From positions 1,922,001 to 1,986,000 of the forward strand of contig NC_068564.1 of the NCBI RefSeq assembly GCF_022201045.2: a stretch of DNA of 64,000 bases. Direction: 5' to 3'. The notes under the pieces were generated by a model, which was not told the DNA's origin, did not search any database, and saw nothing but the letters and a program-made list of their open reading frames with translations. Below, piece by piece: positions 11,367 to 24,773 of the stretch. Source of the DNA: Citrus sinensis. Its lineage: Eukaryota > Streptophyta > Magnoliopsida > Sapindales > Rutaceae. The translations under genes and the position numbers were made by a program. How positions within the stretch are numbered: position 1 is the stretch's first letter; each line of letters opens with the position of its first letter.

Positions 11367-13587
11367 AGTTTGTTTCCACCACGCCACATATGGGCTATCA
11401 AATGCCCGTAAAATTATTATTTCTAACGAGAGTAAGAACTTCGAAATAATAACATTTTGATGTTTGAAAAGAAAGTAGTTCAAAGCAGAAGGTGGCTGGG
11501 TTTCAAACGAAAATAAATTTTCTGCTCACAGTCCACGTCTAGTTGTAGTTTGGAGAAAAGAGCGATCTTTTGGGATAAAATGTGGGGTCTGAATAGCTTC
11601 AATCCATTACAATCCAACCTTCAAGAGAAGCAGTACAAGCCCTCCCTAACATTTGACAGTTTCAGCCTTATCACTGCTTGCTTTTTGTTTAATAATTGAG
11701 TGGATCTCTTAAAACATAATAACATCCCCGTTTGAGCTATTATTAATTTTTATAAAATACTTTCAGTTTAATTTATAAAAATACAAACTCATAATAGTCA
11801 CCTATATTCAAATTAATCATCTTTCCAATTAAATTTATTCTAACACACATACCTTTTATGTTTTTATTTGTAAAATGCATGCAAATTCTAAAATCTTAAT
11901 TACATTTTTTTTTAATATATAGTTTCTATGTTCATAATCTAAACTCTTATAATTTTCTTAAAAACATATTTTTTTAATATAAATATAAATTATGAAATGG
12001 GGTGGGTGAAAAAAATTTATTAAAATTTAAAAGAATATGTTATTCTAAGTGTTTTAATTGAACTCCCGTTCAAAATAAGAAATGAATTAATTTATGTTTC
12101 ATTATTTAAATAATTTCAATTAAGAAAGGGTTTTATGGGAGATCTCGAGGGTGTCAAAAACTCAAAAGGCCTAGTTTCAACTTTTAATATTTACCCAAGA
12201 TACTACTGCACCGCGGTAACGAATAACAACATGGATCTCATCGCTCACCAGCCCAAAGGGAAAGCCCATGAACCAAAAGCAAAGAGGTCCAATGCTGTTC
12301 AGTCATCTCCCTCGTTGAGGAAACCTCTAAAATAAGTTAAAAATGCCTTGTCAATGAAGAAAACGTAGCGAAGCTGGATTTTTCCATGAGCACTGCGAAC
12401 TAGAGCTGGCAAAACAGGTTGTCGGGTCGTGTCAGGTTCGTATTGTGTTAAATTTAGATTGACCTAAACCCAATTTATTTAATAATCGTGTCAAAATATT
12501 AAGACTCAAATCTGATACGGAAAATAAACGAATTATTCAATAACCTGTTTGATATTTATATATTTAATAAATATTACACACACACACACACCCACATATA
12601 CACCCCCCAAAAAAACGAGTAATCGAATCATGTTAAATTTTGTCCGCTCTACTGTGAACCAATGGATGTTGGGCTACATCATTTGTAGAGCTATTATCAT
12701 TTGTAGTTCAAAATGCTAACTATCCCCAAATATGTATTATGTAGTCATACTAATTTAAAAATTAAAAGAAAAATCCGCAAATAAAATGTGTAATTTTGGT
12801 ACATAGACATGATACGTGGACGAGTTTTGCTCATTCAACTTACCAAACTCAAAAAGACAACAATTGTAAGTTTTTCTTGAAGAAACGGGCCTTTTTAATT
12901 ATACTTGACTTGATAGCTAAGAGTTGATAGGCAAGTAGGTGAGGACCAGAATTTCAAAATTTGCCACACAAGTAGGTTTTGAGAAGATTTATCACACTGT
13001 GCTTTTTACTTTAGGTTCTATTTTAGAGTTAAATTTATGGTTGATTATTTGGTATTCATATCCTAAAGTTTTGAGTATTGTTAAATAATTAAATTTTAGT
13101 AATCTTCTGTCCATTTAATTAATGATATCTAAACCGTGGCGTAGAATATTATTAAAATAACGTAGCTGGATCTTAAATTTATCTATTTTTAATAAAATAT
13201 ATCTCATAATTCTATGAAATATAGTTTACAAGTTTGCACACACAAGAGGCAAGATAGATCTACCACACACCTAGAAGATCAAATAAATAATAAAGTTTAT
13301 AAATTTTAATTCAATAGAATTGAGTAAAATATGAAATTAATAAAATGCCATGCAGGAGGAGAGACATTTAATGTATGCAAGCAGAGCAATCAATCAAATA
13401 ACAAGAAAGCGAAACCAACTGCATTCATACGTAGAGAAAAAGAAGAGTGCAAAACAAAACTAAACAAACAACCCCCTCAGCCGAAGACCAAGTCATCAGG
13501 GCAAAAATATATCTTATCTGCTGTATATCGGTGTAAATCAACAGCACATCAGTACCCTACACGTGTAACATCATCGCCGGAAGAAGA

Positions 13588-16403
13588 ATGGAGGAGCCAC
13601 TGCTGAACGGCGGTGCAGTCATTGGATGTCCTACTGCTGCTGACTATGAGCCTGTGAAGAACTTCAAGGAAGCCAAATCAGTGTTTTGGACTGAGACAGT
13701 GAAGATGTGGAAGATTGCTACCCCTATTGTGTTTAACATTTTGTGTAATTATGGCACCAATTCTTTCACTAATATTTTTGTTGGCCATATTGGTGAAATT
13801 GAGCTCTCTTCTGTTACCATTTCTCTTTCTGTTATTGGCACCTTCTCTTTTGGGTTCATGGTTAGTTCACTTCTCACTTTTCTTATATATATTGGGTTTT
13901 TTTTTTTTGTTAAAAACTTACATACTATTGTTCTGACGTAGCACTTTTCATTCAGCTTTTGCTTTTAGGTCAAGCGATGACTTGATGTGACACGCTTTTT
14001 AAGTTCTGTTTTGAATCTTTAATCAGTGTATTGCACCACAGTGATTAAGGGAGCTATTGGGTGTGACTGTTGTGTTTCAATTTAATTTTGAAAGCATAAC
14101 AATGTTTGATATATAATTCTGCTTTATAAATTTTGTATATGAATGCAAGTATCCTTTTTTCTGTATTGGTTTACTTCAAAATTGACCGCAATGGGATTTC
14201 CCCCCCTTTTTTTTGTCAAATATGAAATTGCTGTTATTCCTAGCTAAAATTTTTACTAATTTTGTTTTGCAAAAATTGTATTGTAGCTTGGAATGGGGAG
14301 TGCTTTGGAAACACTCTGTGGTCAAGCTTTTGGAGCAGGGCAAGTTCATATGCTTGGTGTATACATGCAACGATCCTGGTTGATTTTGTCGGTAACGTGT
14401 GTCTGTCTCTTGCCCATTTACTGCTTTGCATCTCCAATCCTAAAGCTTCTCGGGCAAGAAGAACAGATAGCCGATCTTGCTGGACAATTCACAATCCTAA
14501 CAATCCCCCAATTATTTTCTCTTGCCATCAATTTTCCTACTCAAAAGTTCCTTCAAGCTCAAAGCAAAGTCAGCGCATTTGCTTGGATTGGATTTGTGGC
14601 TCTAGTAGTACACATTGTAATGCTTTATGTCTTCATTTATGTGTTCGATTGGGGCATGACTGGTGCAGCTATTGCATATGATATTTCATCCTGGATAATA
14701 GCAATTGGACAGGTTATATATGTGATAGGTTGGTGCAAGGAGACTTGGCACGGTTTGTCCAGGGCAGCATTCATTGAGATTTGGGCCTTTGTTAGGCTTT
14801 CCCTTGCCTCAGCTGTGATGCTTTGCCTGGAAATTTGGTATATGATGAGTATCATTATTCTCACTGGCCACCTTGATAATGCAATAGTTGCAGTTGGTTC
14901 ACTTTCTGTATGGTGAGTTCATGATAACTTGTACATGTCCTGTTATTGGGACTTCACAATTCTGATGTACTCTAAATTTGGACTTGGCATTTTAATTATT
15001 TCTTCGATTGTTATGTTTCAGCATGAACTTGAATGGTTGGGAAGCTATGCTGTTCATTGGCATTAATGCTGCAATAAGGTAAACAATAGGTTAAGTCATT
15101 CTGCTCTATTTAGAGTGCAAATTGAATTATGCATGGTATATATTGTAATCAAAGGAACTGTTGATTAAAAAATAAATGAGGAATTTTGGCACGACGATGA
15201 GATTCTAATTGTCTTCTATAGTAACGATAATGCTTTTGGAGGTTCTGTTGCAGTTTGCTTATAACATGAGGAGTTTCTCATGCTATGCATGTTGTGTTGC
15301 TGTTATTTTTGAGTTTTTGACACTGCATTTCTCCATGTTAAATGCATTACTTTTCAATCACTTGGGACATATTTTAATCTGTTTCACATTTCCAGCGTGC
15401 GCGTCTCCAATGAGCTTGGATTAGGTCATCCAAGAGCAGCCAAATACTCTGTCTATGTGACAGTATTTCAGTCGCTTCTCATCGGAGTCCTTTTTATGGT
15501 TATTATCTTAATAACCAAGGACTATTTTGCCATTATTTTCACCAGCAGTGCAGAACTGCAACAAGCTGTGGCTAAGCTAGCATTCCTTCTTGGGATCACC
15601 ATGGTCCTTAACAGTGTCCAGCCAGTAATCTCAGGTCTCAATTCAAACTTTTCAACAAAACTAGCCGCCTTCTTATTCTGCTCATTCCCTGGTTGATAAC
15701 TTTTTCACATCGTTATCATAGGTGTTGCTATTGGTGGTGGTTGGCAAGCGATGGTGGCTTATATCAACATCGGTTCTTATTACATTTTTGGTCTCCCTCT
15801 TGGTTACCTCCTTGGTTACACAGCAAATCTGGGAGTGACGGTATACTTACATACATTATGACTCAATTTTTGAAGATGCAATCTGTTTGGCTGTGGTTCT
15901 TTTGTTAATAATTTTTGTTATTATAGGGAGTTTGGTCAGGCATGATTTGCGGGACTGCATTGCAAACATTGTTGCTGCTGATTGTACTTTATAGAACAAA
16001 CTGGACCAAGGAGGTAACTAAACCCTCTTAGCTAGGCAAATTACTTAATGATTGAGTCACTCAATATAAACAAAGTACCTTCATTTTGTAAGCCTCATAA
16101 CTTTTCAGTCTTAATAAATTATACTAGACAAGCATGAGCCAGTTTAAATGACAATGTGGCTGGTTTCACAGAGATCTATTGTATGTTGGGTAAGAATGAT
16201 GAAACAAGATGGGAAAAAAAAGGACGAAAAAATGTGCTAGTAAAACTTTTTGATTTATTTCTCTGTTTAACAGTTACTTAAGACTGAATTAAAGTTATAT
16301 CATTAAGTGTCAATTTCGAATGCAGGTGGAACAAACAACAGAGCGAATGCGGAAGTGGGGTGGGCAAATCATTAGTAATGAGAAGATTGTTGATGGAGTA
16401 TGA
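13588..16403 (+). CDS. MATE efflux transporter (DETOXIFICATION type), gene 1
   Basis: This is a multidrug and toxic compound extrusion carrier, predicted to be an H+-coupled exporter of flavonoids or other secondary metabolites at the vacuolar or plasma membrane. Seven exons are read by eye: 13588-13860, 14287-14912, 15022-15078, 15396-15634, 15722-15840, 15927-16013, 16326-16403. Together they give 1479 bases and a 492-residue protein, the usual length, with all junctions GT-AG and in frame. The chain is hydrophobic throughout, consistent with 12 membrane helices. Residues 93-109 carry the family signature GMGSALETLCGQAFGAG, and 319-327 read SVRVSNELG. The closest Arabidopsis group is probably DTX33-35. 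The start chosen opens MEEPLLNG, matching the tandem copy that begins at 17226. Intron 1 (426 bp) is much longer than in that copy. Family certain; substrate unknown. Confidence 0.93.
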
Positions 16404-17225
16404 AGTTTCTCCACCAAAAGAGCGCCGAATCTTCTTAGTCTCTGTGTGAATGTCTGTTTATTTAGACTTGTTTAATTTTTTAAATATATATACTTATTTA
16501 TCTATTTTCAGTGTTTACTAATGCTATGCACCGGAAACTCTTTCAATTTTCTTGGAGACTCAATTTTGAGATGAAGTTTTTAGCACTTCAACCAAATGGG
16601 CTAAAATTTTCAAATGAAGCTAATTTATTGTATATTTCATCACAATGATAAATTTTTCGGTGTCAAAGACTTGAAGAAGCTTATTTGAAGTGATTTTCAC
16701 TGATTGCGGCTCCATGTTTAGCTGTAAAACTGGAGATGTTATAATTTATATGAAAGAAATCTCCCTTTCGGTGAAAGATTTTGGAATTTAGAATAACAAA
16801 CTTATTTTCCTCTTAATCATGCTTCTAACTCTCAGGGTACCTTTTATATTCGTTATTGATCTCTTCTATTCTCTCTCTATTGGCAACTTCACAGCAAAAT
16901 TTGGTCAAAATTTAAATTGCTTTTAATTGAAAAAAAAAATTGATACTACTCAAACTTCTATCTTACATGCATGTAAGATAGGGATTGCCCTCAAACAAAT
17001 GTTAATGTTAAAAGTATATGATGATTGCATCATTCCATGCATGTAGAGAGATGTACCTAACTGCTTAAGAAAGCACAACAAACATAAGTGAATGAGTAGC
17101 GTATACTCCAAGACAACCAAAGTACAAATCCCTCAGGCAAAGCAACACTAAAATCTTTCTGCTATATTCAACAAATCAAACTCTAGTAATTTGATCGCGA
17201 CCGTACGCGAGTGCAACAACAGAAA
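16404..17225. other. Spacer between tandem MATE genes
   Basis: This 822 bp stretch holds the 3' UTR of the first MATE gene and the promoter/5' UTR of the second. Bases near 16509-16550 (a word with CACCGGAAACTC) resemble bases downstream of the second gene near 19491-19530 (TTCCGGAAAACT), so the tandem duplication unit included 3' flanking DNA. Confidence 0.6.
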
Positions 17226-19235
17226 ATGGAGGAGCCAGCGCTGAACGGTGCTCTCCCTTATGAGGACTATCCGCCGGTAAAGAACTTGAAGCAAGCAAGG
17301 TCAGTGCTCTGGACTGAGACAGTGAAGATGTGGAAGATTGCAGGTCCAGTTGTGTTTAACTTATTATGTCTGTATGGAACCAACTCGTTTACTAATATAT
17401 TTGTTGGGCATATTGGTGAAATTGAACTTTCTTCTGCTGCCATTTCTCTCTCTGTCATCGGCACCTTCTCTTTTGGCCTCTTGGTTAGTTCACTCATCTT
17501 TCCATCTCCTAAAAATGGAATATTTCATTTGCTATGTTATGTTATGTTATGTTTTTTTTTATTCTGTTCTGTTGCGTTGTGCAAAATTAGCTTGGCATGG
17601 GAAGCGCTCTGGAGACGCTTTGCGGTCAAGCTTTTGGAGCAGGGCATGTTCACATGCTTGGTGTTTATATGCAACGGTCTTGGTTAATCTTATGGGTAAC
17701 CTGTATCTTTCTCTTGCCCATTTACCTCTTCTCTGCTCCAATCCTAAAGCTCCTGGGCCAAGACGATGAGATAGCCAAACTTGCTGGAAAATTCACTATC
17801 CTGACCATTCCTCAGTTATTTTCACTTGCCATCAGTTTCCCTACCCAAAAATTCCTTCAAGCACAAAGCAAAGTTAGCGCTTTTGCGTTGATTGGGTTTG
17901 TGGCTTTAATCCTTCATATTGTGCTGCTTTATGTCTTCATTTATGCGTTTGGTTGGGGCATGGCTGGCGCAGCTATTGCATACGATATTTCATCCTGGAT
18001 AATATCAATTGCACAGGTCATATATGTGATCGGTTGGTGCAAAGACGGGTGGCATGGGTTGACATGGGCGGCTTTCACTGATATTTGGGCCTTTGTTAGG
18101 CTTTCGCTTGCTTCAGCTGTGATGCTTTGTCTGGAAATTTGGTATATGACGAGTATTATTATTCTCACTGGCCACCTTGACAATGCCATAATTGCAGTTG
18201 GTTCACTTTCAATTTGGTTAGTTCACGATAACTTACTTGTCTCACATCACAAATTAACCTTATACACTGTACTTTCTGCGTATTTGTTCCTATTGTTGAC
18301 TTCTGGATTTCACTCAATATGTCGTTTTTCGATTGAATGTATCAGTATGAACTTGAATGGATGGGTAATTATGTTGTTCGTCGGAATAAATGCTGCAATA
18401 AGGTAAACATTAGGCAATCTTTAAGTGCCATTATTCTTCAATCGTTTTAAGCTGGTTTCAATCTCTTGCACATTTTTCAGTGTCCGAGTCTCCAATGAGC
18501 TTGGAATGGGACGTCCAAGAGCAGCAAAATACTCGGTCTATGTGACAGTATTTCAGTCCCTCCTCATCGGTCTCCTCTTCATGATTATCATCTTGCTAAC
18601 CAAGGACTATTTCGCCATTATTTTCACCAGCAGCAAGGAACTGCAACGGGCTGTATCTAAAATAGCATTCCTACTTGGCATCACCATGGTCCTTAACAGT
18701 GTCCAGCCCGTATTATCAGGTGCCAATTCAAATGGCTTCTTTAGTCTGCTCTTTCACTTTCGATAACATTTTCGTGTTGTCCCTGTATGTAGGTGTCGCT
18801 ATTGGCGGCGGTTGGCAAGCATTGGTGGCTTATATCAACATAGGCTCTTATTATATTTTTGGTCTCCCTCTTGGTTACCTCCTTGGTTACAGAGCAAAAC
18901 TCGGAGTAACGGTATGCATACATACATTACTTTATGACTCAAATGTTTGGAACGTAGCCATGCAATTAATCTATGTGCTGCAATTATGTGTTGAAGTAAT
19001 TTTCCTTGTTCTTGGTCAAGGGACTTTGGTCAGGCATGATATGCGGAACTGCATTACAAACATTGCTGCTGTTGATAGTGCTTTATAGAACCAATTGGAG
19101 TAGAGAGGTAAATAAACTCTCCTAAGCAAATTAATTACTGTGACAAAAATCTTACCGAAATTTCAAATGCAGGTGGAACAAGCAACAGAGCGAATGCAGA
19201 AATGGGGTGGGCAAACATCCACGATTCCCTCGTGA
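17226..19235 (+). CDS. MATE efflux transporter (DETOXIFICATION type), gene 2
   Basis: This is a tandem paralogue of the gene at 13588-16403 with the same orientation and the same seven-exon plan: 17226-17483, 17591-18216, 18346-18402, 18481-18719, 18793-18911, 19021-19107, 19173-19235. That gives 1449 bases and 482 residues. Internal exons 2-6 have exactly the same lengths as in gene 1 (626, 57, 239, 119, 87), a strong check on the splice calls. It carries GMGSALETLCGQAFGAG (starting at residue 88) and SVRVSNELG. The N-terminus lacks about five residues relative to gene 1, and the last exon ends differently (STIPS instead of IISNEKIVDGV). An in-frame GTG lies five codons upstream; the ATG that opens MEEPALNG is preferred. 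The predicted role is proton-driven export of a secondary metabolite, with substrate unknown. Confidence 0.93.
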
Positions 19236-19975
19236 TATGAGTTTCTCTAAGAGAAAATTCACGTGGTTGATTGATGATTAATAAATAGAAATGTAAAAAG
19301 AATTTAAATTTTAAAAAATTATATATTAACACTTATAAAATCGTGAGACAAGATTTTAAAGTCTAAAATAACTTAGATCAAAAGAGAATTCTAATTTGTG
19401 GGGGAAATCATTAGTGTAAACTTTCTCAGTAAAAAAAAAAAAACCATTGAAGTTGATTGTACTTTTAAGATTTAATTTTTACTTATGTTTAGTGTTTTCT
19501 GATGATGTGTTCCGGAAAACTATTTAATTTTTTTCAATATCTCAAATGTGAGCAAATAGACAAATACTAATATCGCGTCTTCGTATATTAATATAATCAT
19601 GCTACATAAAAGCTCATAAATATAACAAAGGTGATAGTTGAGCTAACTAACAGCTATTATCAATAATTTTGTCCATTTAATCCGACAATATAAAATAGAT
19701 AAAAGAAAGAAAAAAAAGAAAGAAGCATTTTCATTGTCTAAAAGCACTTTATCATGTGAAAATAGTTATAAAGTACCAATAGAAACTAACAAATTCCTTA
19801 GCAACAAGCAAGAATCCAAGATAAATCAAAGGCTGACCACATAAATCCCCAATTTTGTTGAAATTATTGGATGTTCAATGATATTAAAAGAAGAACTAGA
19901 ACTTTTTCCTTGAACCTGCAGCATGAGAACAAGTAATCATCCTTCCCCCTTTTAAGAATTTCTGGTAGTGGGCCA
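19236..19975. other. Intergenic, convergent 3' ends
   Basis: Lies between the stop of the second MATE gene (plus strand) and the stop of the repeat-protein gene (minus strand). It probably holds both 3' UTRs. No other feature was seen. Confidence 0.6.
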
Positions 19976-22659
19976 TCAATCTTTACGCCGTCTTTTCTTG
20001 TTTGCGTTCATCACCTCTTTGCCTTTTACAGAGGGCAGATCTTTCATATTAGATGCCAATGAAAAACTATTTAAATTGCTAACAGCACCTGATGGATTTG
20101 AAGATCCAGTGTTCTTGAAGAAGGGGATCTCAAACATTGCTTCATCAGTCTCTCCATACGGACTAGGAATATCTACCCCAGGAGGGCCACATGCTTCTAA
20201 TGCTAGCAGGAATTCTGTAGGCAGTCTTGGATTGTAGGATTCCTTCGGCAGAATAAAAGGATATGGAGCATCCAGTTGACCACAGTTCCCAAAAGATCCA
20301 GGCCCTAGTGGTTTGTTTACCACAGATGTGAAGGTTGGGGCATTGGCTGAAGGTGAAGTTACCTTCTCTTTCCCTTTGTAGGAAGCTCTAGGAAGATCCC
20401 CACTAGTACTAAATGATGGAATCGGTTGAGGCTTCTCGCTCACATCTTGTACATGCTTTCCAGATTTATCCTGGTTGAATGTCAGTGGAGCATGAAGTAA
20501 TGCCTGCTGGGGCTGCGACTCAATTGAGGCTGGAGTGCCTCCTCTCTGTCGAGTGAAAGCACAAAATCTAGTCAATTACTCAAATATTCTCAGTAAGTCG
20601 TAAAAAATTTGCCGACCTCAACCTCATAAAGTGCAAAATCATGCATGTCAATTACCTTCAGTGGGTCCTCATTAAAACTGTGATGCTGCGGGCTATTGTT
20701 GCTCAAAGGTGTCTCCATGTATAGTTGCCATTGCAGTGACTGCACGCATATACAACTGCCAGCGTCAGAAAATCAAAATAAATACATGTGGGCGCATACA
20801 CACAATGCATTTATGCATGACAGAACCTCTAGTTGATCCTTAGTGAGTCTGAGATGCTGCTGTGGCAGTTGAGAATGATGACTCCCAGGAGGCTTCATGT
20901 TGCTTCGCAGGTTTTGCAATTGCTTGACAAGCATACACCAAACAATGTCAGAAACTAAAGAAAACAAACAGTACTTGGATATGCATACGCACAATCATTC
21001 TATATGAGCAATCGGAACCTTTAGTTGAGGGTCAACGAATCCGGGATACTGCACAGGCTTACAAGAATGTTGGCTCCCTGATGGATCCTTGTTAGTATGC
21101 CCAGTGAATCCAGGATACTGCACTGGCATATGAGAATGTTGGTTCCCTGGTGGGAACTTGTTAGTTTGCCCAATGAATCCAGGATACTGCACTGACATAT
21201 GAGAATGTTGGCTCCCTCGTGGATCCTTGTCAGTATGCCTAATGAATCCAGGATACTGCACTGGCATATGGGAACGTTGGCTCCCTTGTGGATCCTTGTT
21301 GGTTTGCCCAATGAATCTAGAATACTGCACTGGCGTTTGAGAATGTTGGCTACCTTGTGGATCCTTGTTAGTTTGCCCAATGAATCTGGGATACTGCACT
21401 GGCATATGAGAATGTTGACTCCCTGATAGATCCTTGTTAGTTTGCTGCTTTTCCAGTGACTGCACAAGCATCCAACAAATGGAATGAAAGATTCAGATGA
21501 AAAAAATGTTCAACACATGCTAACAATATGCAGAATTTTCATTGTGTTTTCATATTCTAATATTAGAATATCTCAGCTTCTATATCCGTGCAGTGAAAGA
21601 TTAGATTTTTCTTAGCCAAGAAATGTGGAAACATGATGAGAATGGCAGCATCAGCAAGTCCCCAACAGATCAGTAATGCAAATCATGGATATTTTTCAAA
21701 AGAATTAGTAGTTCAACATATGGTTTGCAAAATACATAGATAAATCTTATTGTATTAATAATGTGCTCTATGCCACAAATGCATTTTATTCTTCCGGTAC
21801 ATATTCTATCTCTTTTTTTTTTTTTTTCCTCCGTTGACACTTCTGAATAAAATGTGCTTTATAATTCTTCCCTGGTTTCATAGAAAACATCAATACTTTT
21901 AAACAGATTTCACTTACGAAAAGGGGGAGGAAAAAAAAAGGCTTCACATTTTTCTTAACACCATGTACTATTACTGAATAACCATAGCGGTTCATTCAAC
22001 AAATCCAACTTCCAAAATTTCCAGCAAATTGATATTTTCAAGCAACTTGTTCTGCTTAGACAATGATACATGAAATTATTTAATAACTTCATACTCTTAA
22101 AAACTACAAAAATAAAACCAAGGTGAACATCGCAAAGCTAAAAGTTCCATGAATACCACAATATTATAACCAACCTGCTGATATGCCAAATTGCAATCAA
22201 CACCTTGTTGTAATGGTGATGGTGAACCAGTAACAGATAAGAAAGCGGGAGATGCATATGAAAAAGGCAGAGGCTTGACGGCTGCTGGAACCTGGCCATA
22301 ATTGGCAGAGAAAATTTCCTGTTCATTTGTCAAAGTTTTTAGATCTGAGAAAAGATTAGCAATAATTCTCAATACTCTTAAGAAATTTTTTAAAAATAAA
22401 AACCGTTCCAAAATTTTTTGTTCCCCTTTATGGTCTGTCTGGGTTAATCACCAACAGCCTGAACAAAAGGAAATCCATATGCAAGAACAATTTATCAAGA
22501 GTTTTCCAGTCAAAGATAAAAGAACTCTTCTGATGGTCTTTTTCTTATACTTGCCCTAATTTAACATATCACATCAACAAAAGCACATCCATAGATGAAT
22601 GCAACCTGTAAATCAATCATCCAGAGCTCTAACATGCAGGCAGCGGCTTGAAAAGTCAT
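19976..22659 (-). CDS. Unrecognised protein with six 23-residue repeats
   Basis: I do not recognise this family. Six minus-strand exons can be read, all starting and ending in phase 0: 22659-22606, 22318-22175, 21459-21019, 20922-20827, 20739-20656, 20545-19976. They give 1389 bases and 462 residues. The first exon (18 residues, MTFQAAACM...) is the least certain. Exon 3 is a 147-residue block of six tandem 23-residue repeats keyed by TNKDP, GSQHSHMP and VQYPGFIG. Exons 4 and 5 look like decayed single copies (GSHHSQLPQQH and SPQHHSF). The last exon has a Ser/Pro-rich stretch, then a conserved-looking block (PYPFILPKESYNPRLPTEF, ALEACGPPGVD) and ends in a basic tail NKKRRRKD, a likely nuclear localisation signal. 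No catalytic motif or transmembrane segment was seen. A nuclear or scaffold role is inference only. Confidence 0.6.
21028..21441 (-). repeat. 69-bp tandem repeat x6, in frame in an exon
   Basis: Six copies of a 69 bp unit, with no length variation, encode six 23-residue repeats. Copies differ by substitutions only (for example HSHMP, HSQTP, RSHMP, HSHMS, HSCKP), so the array is moderately old and has been kept in frame. It fills the large exon 21459-21019. Confidence 0.92.
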
Positions 22660-24605
22660 CAACTTATCAAATATGCTAACAGTAATCATTGTGAAACATA
22701 CAAAAATGATTTATCAAATGAAATGGCTACATATTTATTTTCCGATTCTGTATGAAATAATTTGAATTATTAAGGAAATAGGAACTTATATATTTCATAT
22801 CTGACCTCATTGACTTGAGAATTCCTCATCTCAATCAATTTCACAACTTTAAAAGTTTGGATTATCTGACGACTTCCCCAAAGCTCCAACTACTCTAAAA
22901 TGAGATGCAATGCAAGAAGCATCCAGTTATTATTTACCCCACTGTGTGCTTACCATTTGCCTAAGTTTCTATCCTTCTCTGTACATATGTAAGGCTATAT
23001 ACAATGACATGTTTAGTTAGAAACATGATGATTTCCTTGCGTCATGTTTATATATTTTGCTCACTGATTGGATGTTATGTATGTTAACCAATCTGTTTTC
23101 GCGTTGTCAAACCGCATTTTTCGGTGTTTGCCAATAAGATTAGATTATCCATACATCAATCTGGGTTGGGCAAAATAAATACTAGATTTGTATCCAAGGT
23201 AAAAAGGAAATTACTAAACTTTCACTGGGGCTTAAATGTGCAGACTTGATAGTCTACGCCGTTACGCTAAGGGACATATATGCACTATCTTAAGTGAGCC
23301 TTGTCAAACTAAGCCTATTAAATTCGAGATCATGCATATGAGCTGAAGCCATATAAACTAGACAAGTACCTTCTACACTTCAGCTAAGTGCTATACCTAT
23401 GAAGTTGGTTACAAAAATTTGAGTCTAGGAAAAGTAACCTGCTCGACAATGGAACTCCCAAAATGTCGCACTAGCCAATTTAATAGTTAAGATTCCCGTA
23501 GATTCTCCTCGTTTCATTTCTTAAACAAATAAATTTATACCCTTGTAAATAACTTTCTTTCATTCTTTTTCAAATTTATTTAAGCATAGCCTGACTGATA
23601 ATTAAATCCCCTTCCCACCCATGTGAGCAGAGTTTGAACCCCAAACCACTTGTATCAACTCACGAGATTTTACCAAGTAGTACCCACTTGTAAACAACTT
23701 CTTGTTTTGGAATGTATGAACAATTTCAAGAGCATTCTAATAATTGACCCAGCTGTTACTAGCTCCAAAAAAATTTATAAAAGTTGCTAATGGAGATTCA
23801 TCTATTAAGTATGAAAATCCATTTCTTCCTTGATTCCTTATTTAAGTCTAATGAAACTCCACAACCATTCGTAACTTGAATTAAAAAGCAGAATATTACA
23901 ACAAACCGAAATCAACAGTTCAGTTAAATCATAAAAATAACAGCAAATGAATAAAAAACATACCTAAGTGAGCAAACAAGTTGAAGTGTCAAGCCCTCTT
24001 CAGATTTTGCAACAGAAACGGCTCCCTACATAATTACATATATATATATATATATGGAATTACACCAAAAAGAAAAGCTGTCGGACAATTAAAGAAAACC
24101 CACTAAATAAATTTCATAAACGAAAATGGGTATCCCTAAAATCAATAAATAAAAGAATATACATAGAATTTTCGCGGGCTAAAAGGAGAACAAGGAGAAG
24201 CGAGTTTGAGAATCAGGAGGTGGAGGGAATTTATTTGTATTGGGAGGATTTGTCAATGTATTTTACAATTCTGTCTTAATTGATCTCAAAAAATACAAAA
24301 AAATACCCCTGGAAAATGGCTAAAATAAAAATACTTTGCTTTCTTTGGCTTTATTGAAAAATTTATTAAAATGGCGCAAAATTCGGAGATTTTGGACAAT
24401 TATACCTTCCAAGGCCCAACATTTTTAACATAACCAACTCGGTTTTAATTATCATCACACTTGCAAATTAAAGAATTAAAGAAATAGAATTAGGAAGCTC
24501 GTTGTTGCTGTAATAAAGCTCTCACTATTGAATTAGGAAACCTAAAATCGTTCGGAAATATGTATAATTTCCTAATTCAGTTATGATAACTTCAGTTCTC
24601 TCTCT
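22660..24605. other. Likely 5' leader/first intron of repeat-protein gene, then promoter of B3 copy 1
   Basis: No coding exon is visible. The minus-strand transcript of the repeat-protein gene may start near 24200-24240 with a non-coding first exon, but I cannot place it. Bases 23580-23700 look like old repeat sequence. From about 24480 to the B3 start, the sequence is duplicated upstream of the second B3 gene (28245-28555), so the promoter was copied with the gene. Confidence 0.45.
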
Positions 24606-24612
24606 ATATATA
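24606..24612 (+). promoter_or_regulatory. TATA box of B3 copy 1
   Basis: TATATAT within CTCTATATATAG, about 165 bp upstream of the ATG at 24774, in a promoter block shared with the second B3 copy. In that copy the matching bases (near 28385) read CTATTTATG, so the TATA element is weakened there. Position and sequence only; no transcript evidence. Confidence 0.45.
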
Positions 24613-24773
24613 GCTAATAAGTATGCCTACCTTTTACACTATCTATGCAAAAATTTCGTACAACATTTTCTCTCCTTTAATTTTCGTACGCAAAAACCCT
24701 AGGCCTGTCTTCTTCTTAATTAGTATCAAGTCAACAAGCCTCAAGAGCTAATTTGATATTCATCAACAATATA

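Larger units (their letters stand above)
8919..13587. other. Intergenic with MITEs; 5' flank of first MATE gene
   Basis: No gene is supported. The stretch contains three small inverted-repeat elements (listed separately), a (CA)n run near 12577, and a decayed repeat around 12395-12660 rich in GGGTCGTGTC-like words, which is common in old plant transposon remnants. Frames at 12135-12335 and 13331-13606 show no recognisable domain; the latter overlaps the presumed 5' leader of the MATE gene that starts at 13588. Confidence 0.55.

Noticed and set aside
13331-13606. 91-residue open frame before the first MATE gene
   Set aside because: It overlaps the MATE start in another frame, and its composition fits a 5' UTR.
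14240-14864. Minus-strand open frames across MATE exon 2
   Set aside because: Antisense shadows of the real exon; the same shadows recur over the second MATE gene.
21028-21441. Regular 69-bp units considered as a CRISPR-like or satellite array
   Set aside because: No spacers, and the units are in frame within a spliced exon; a protein repeat.
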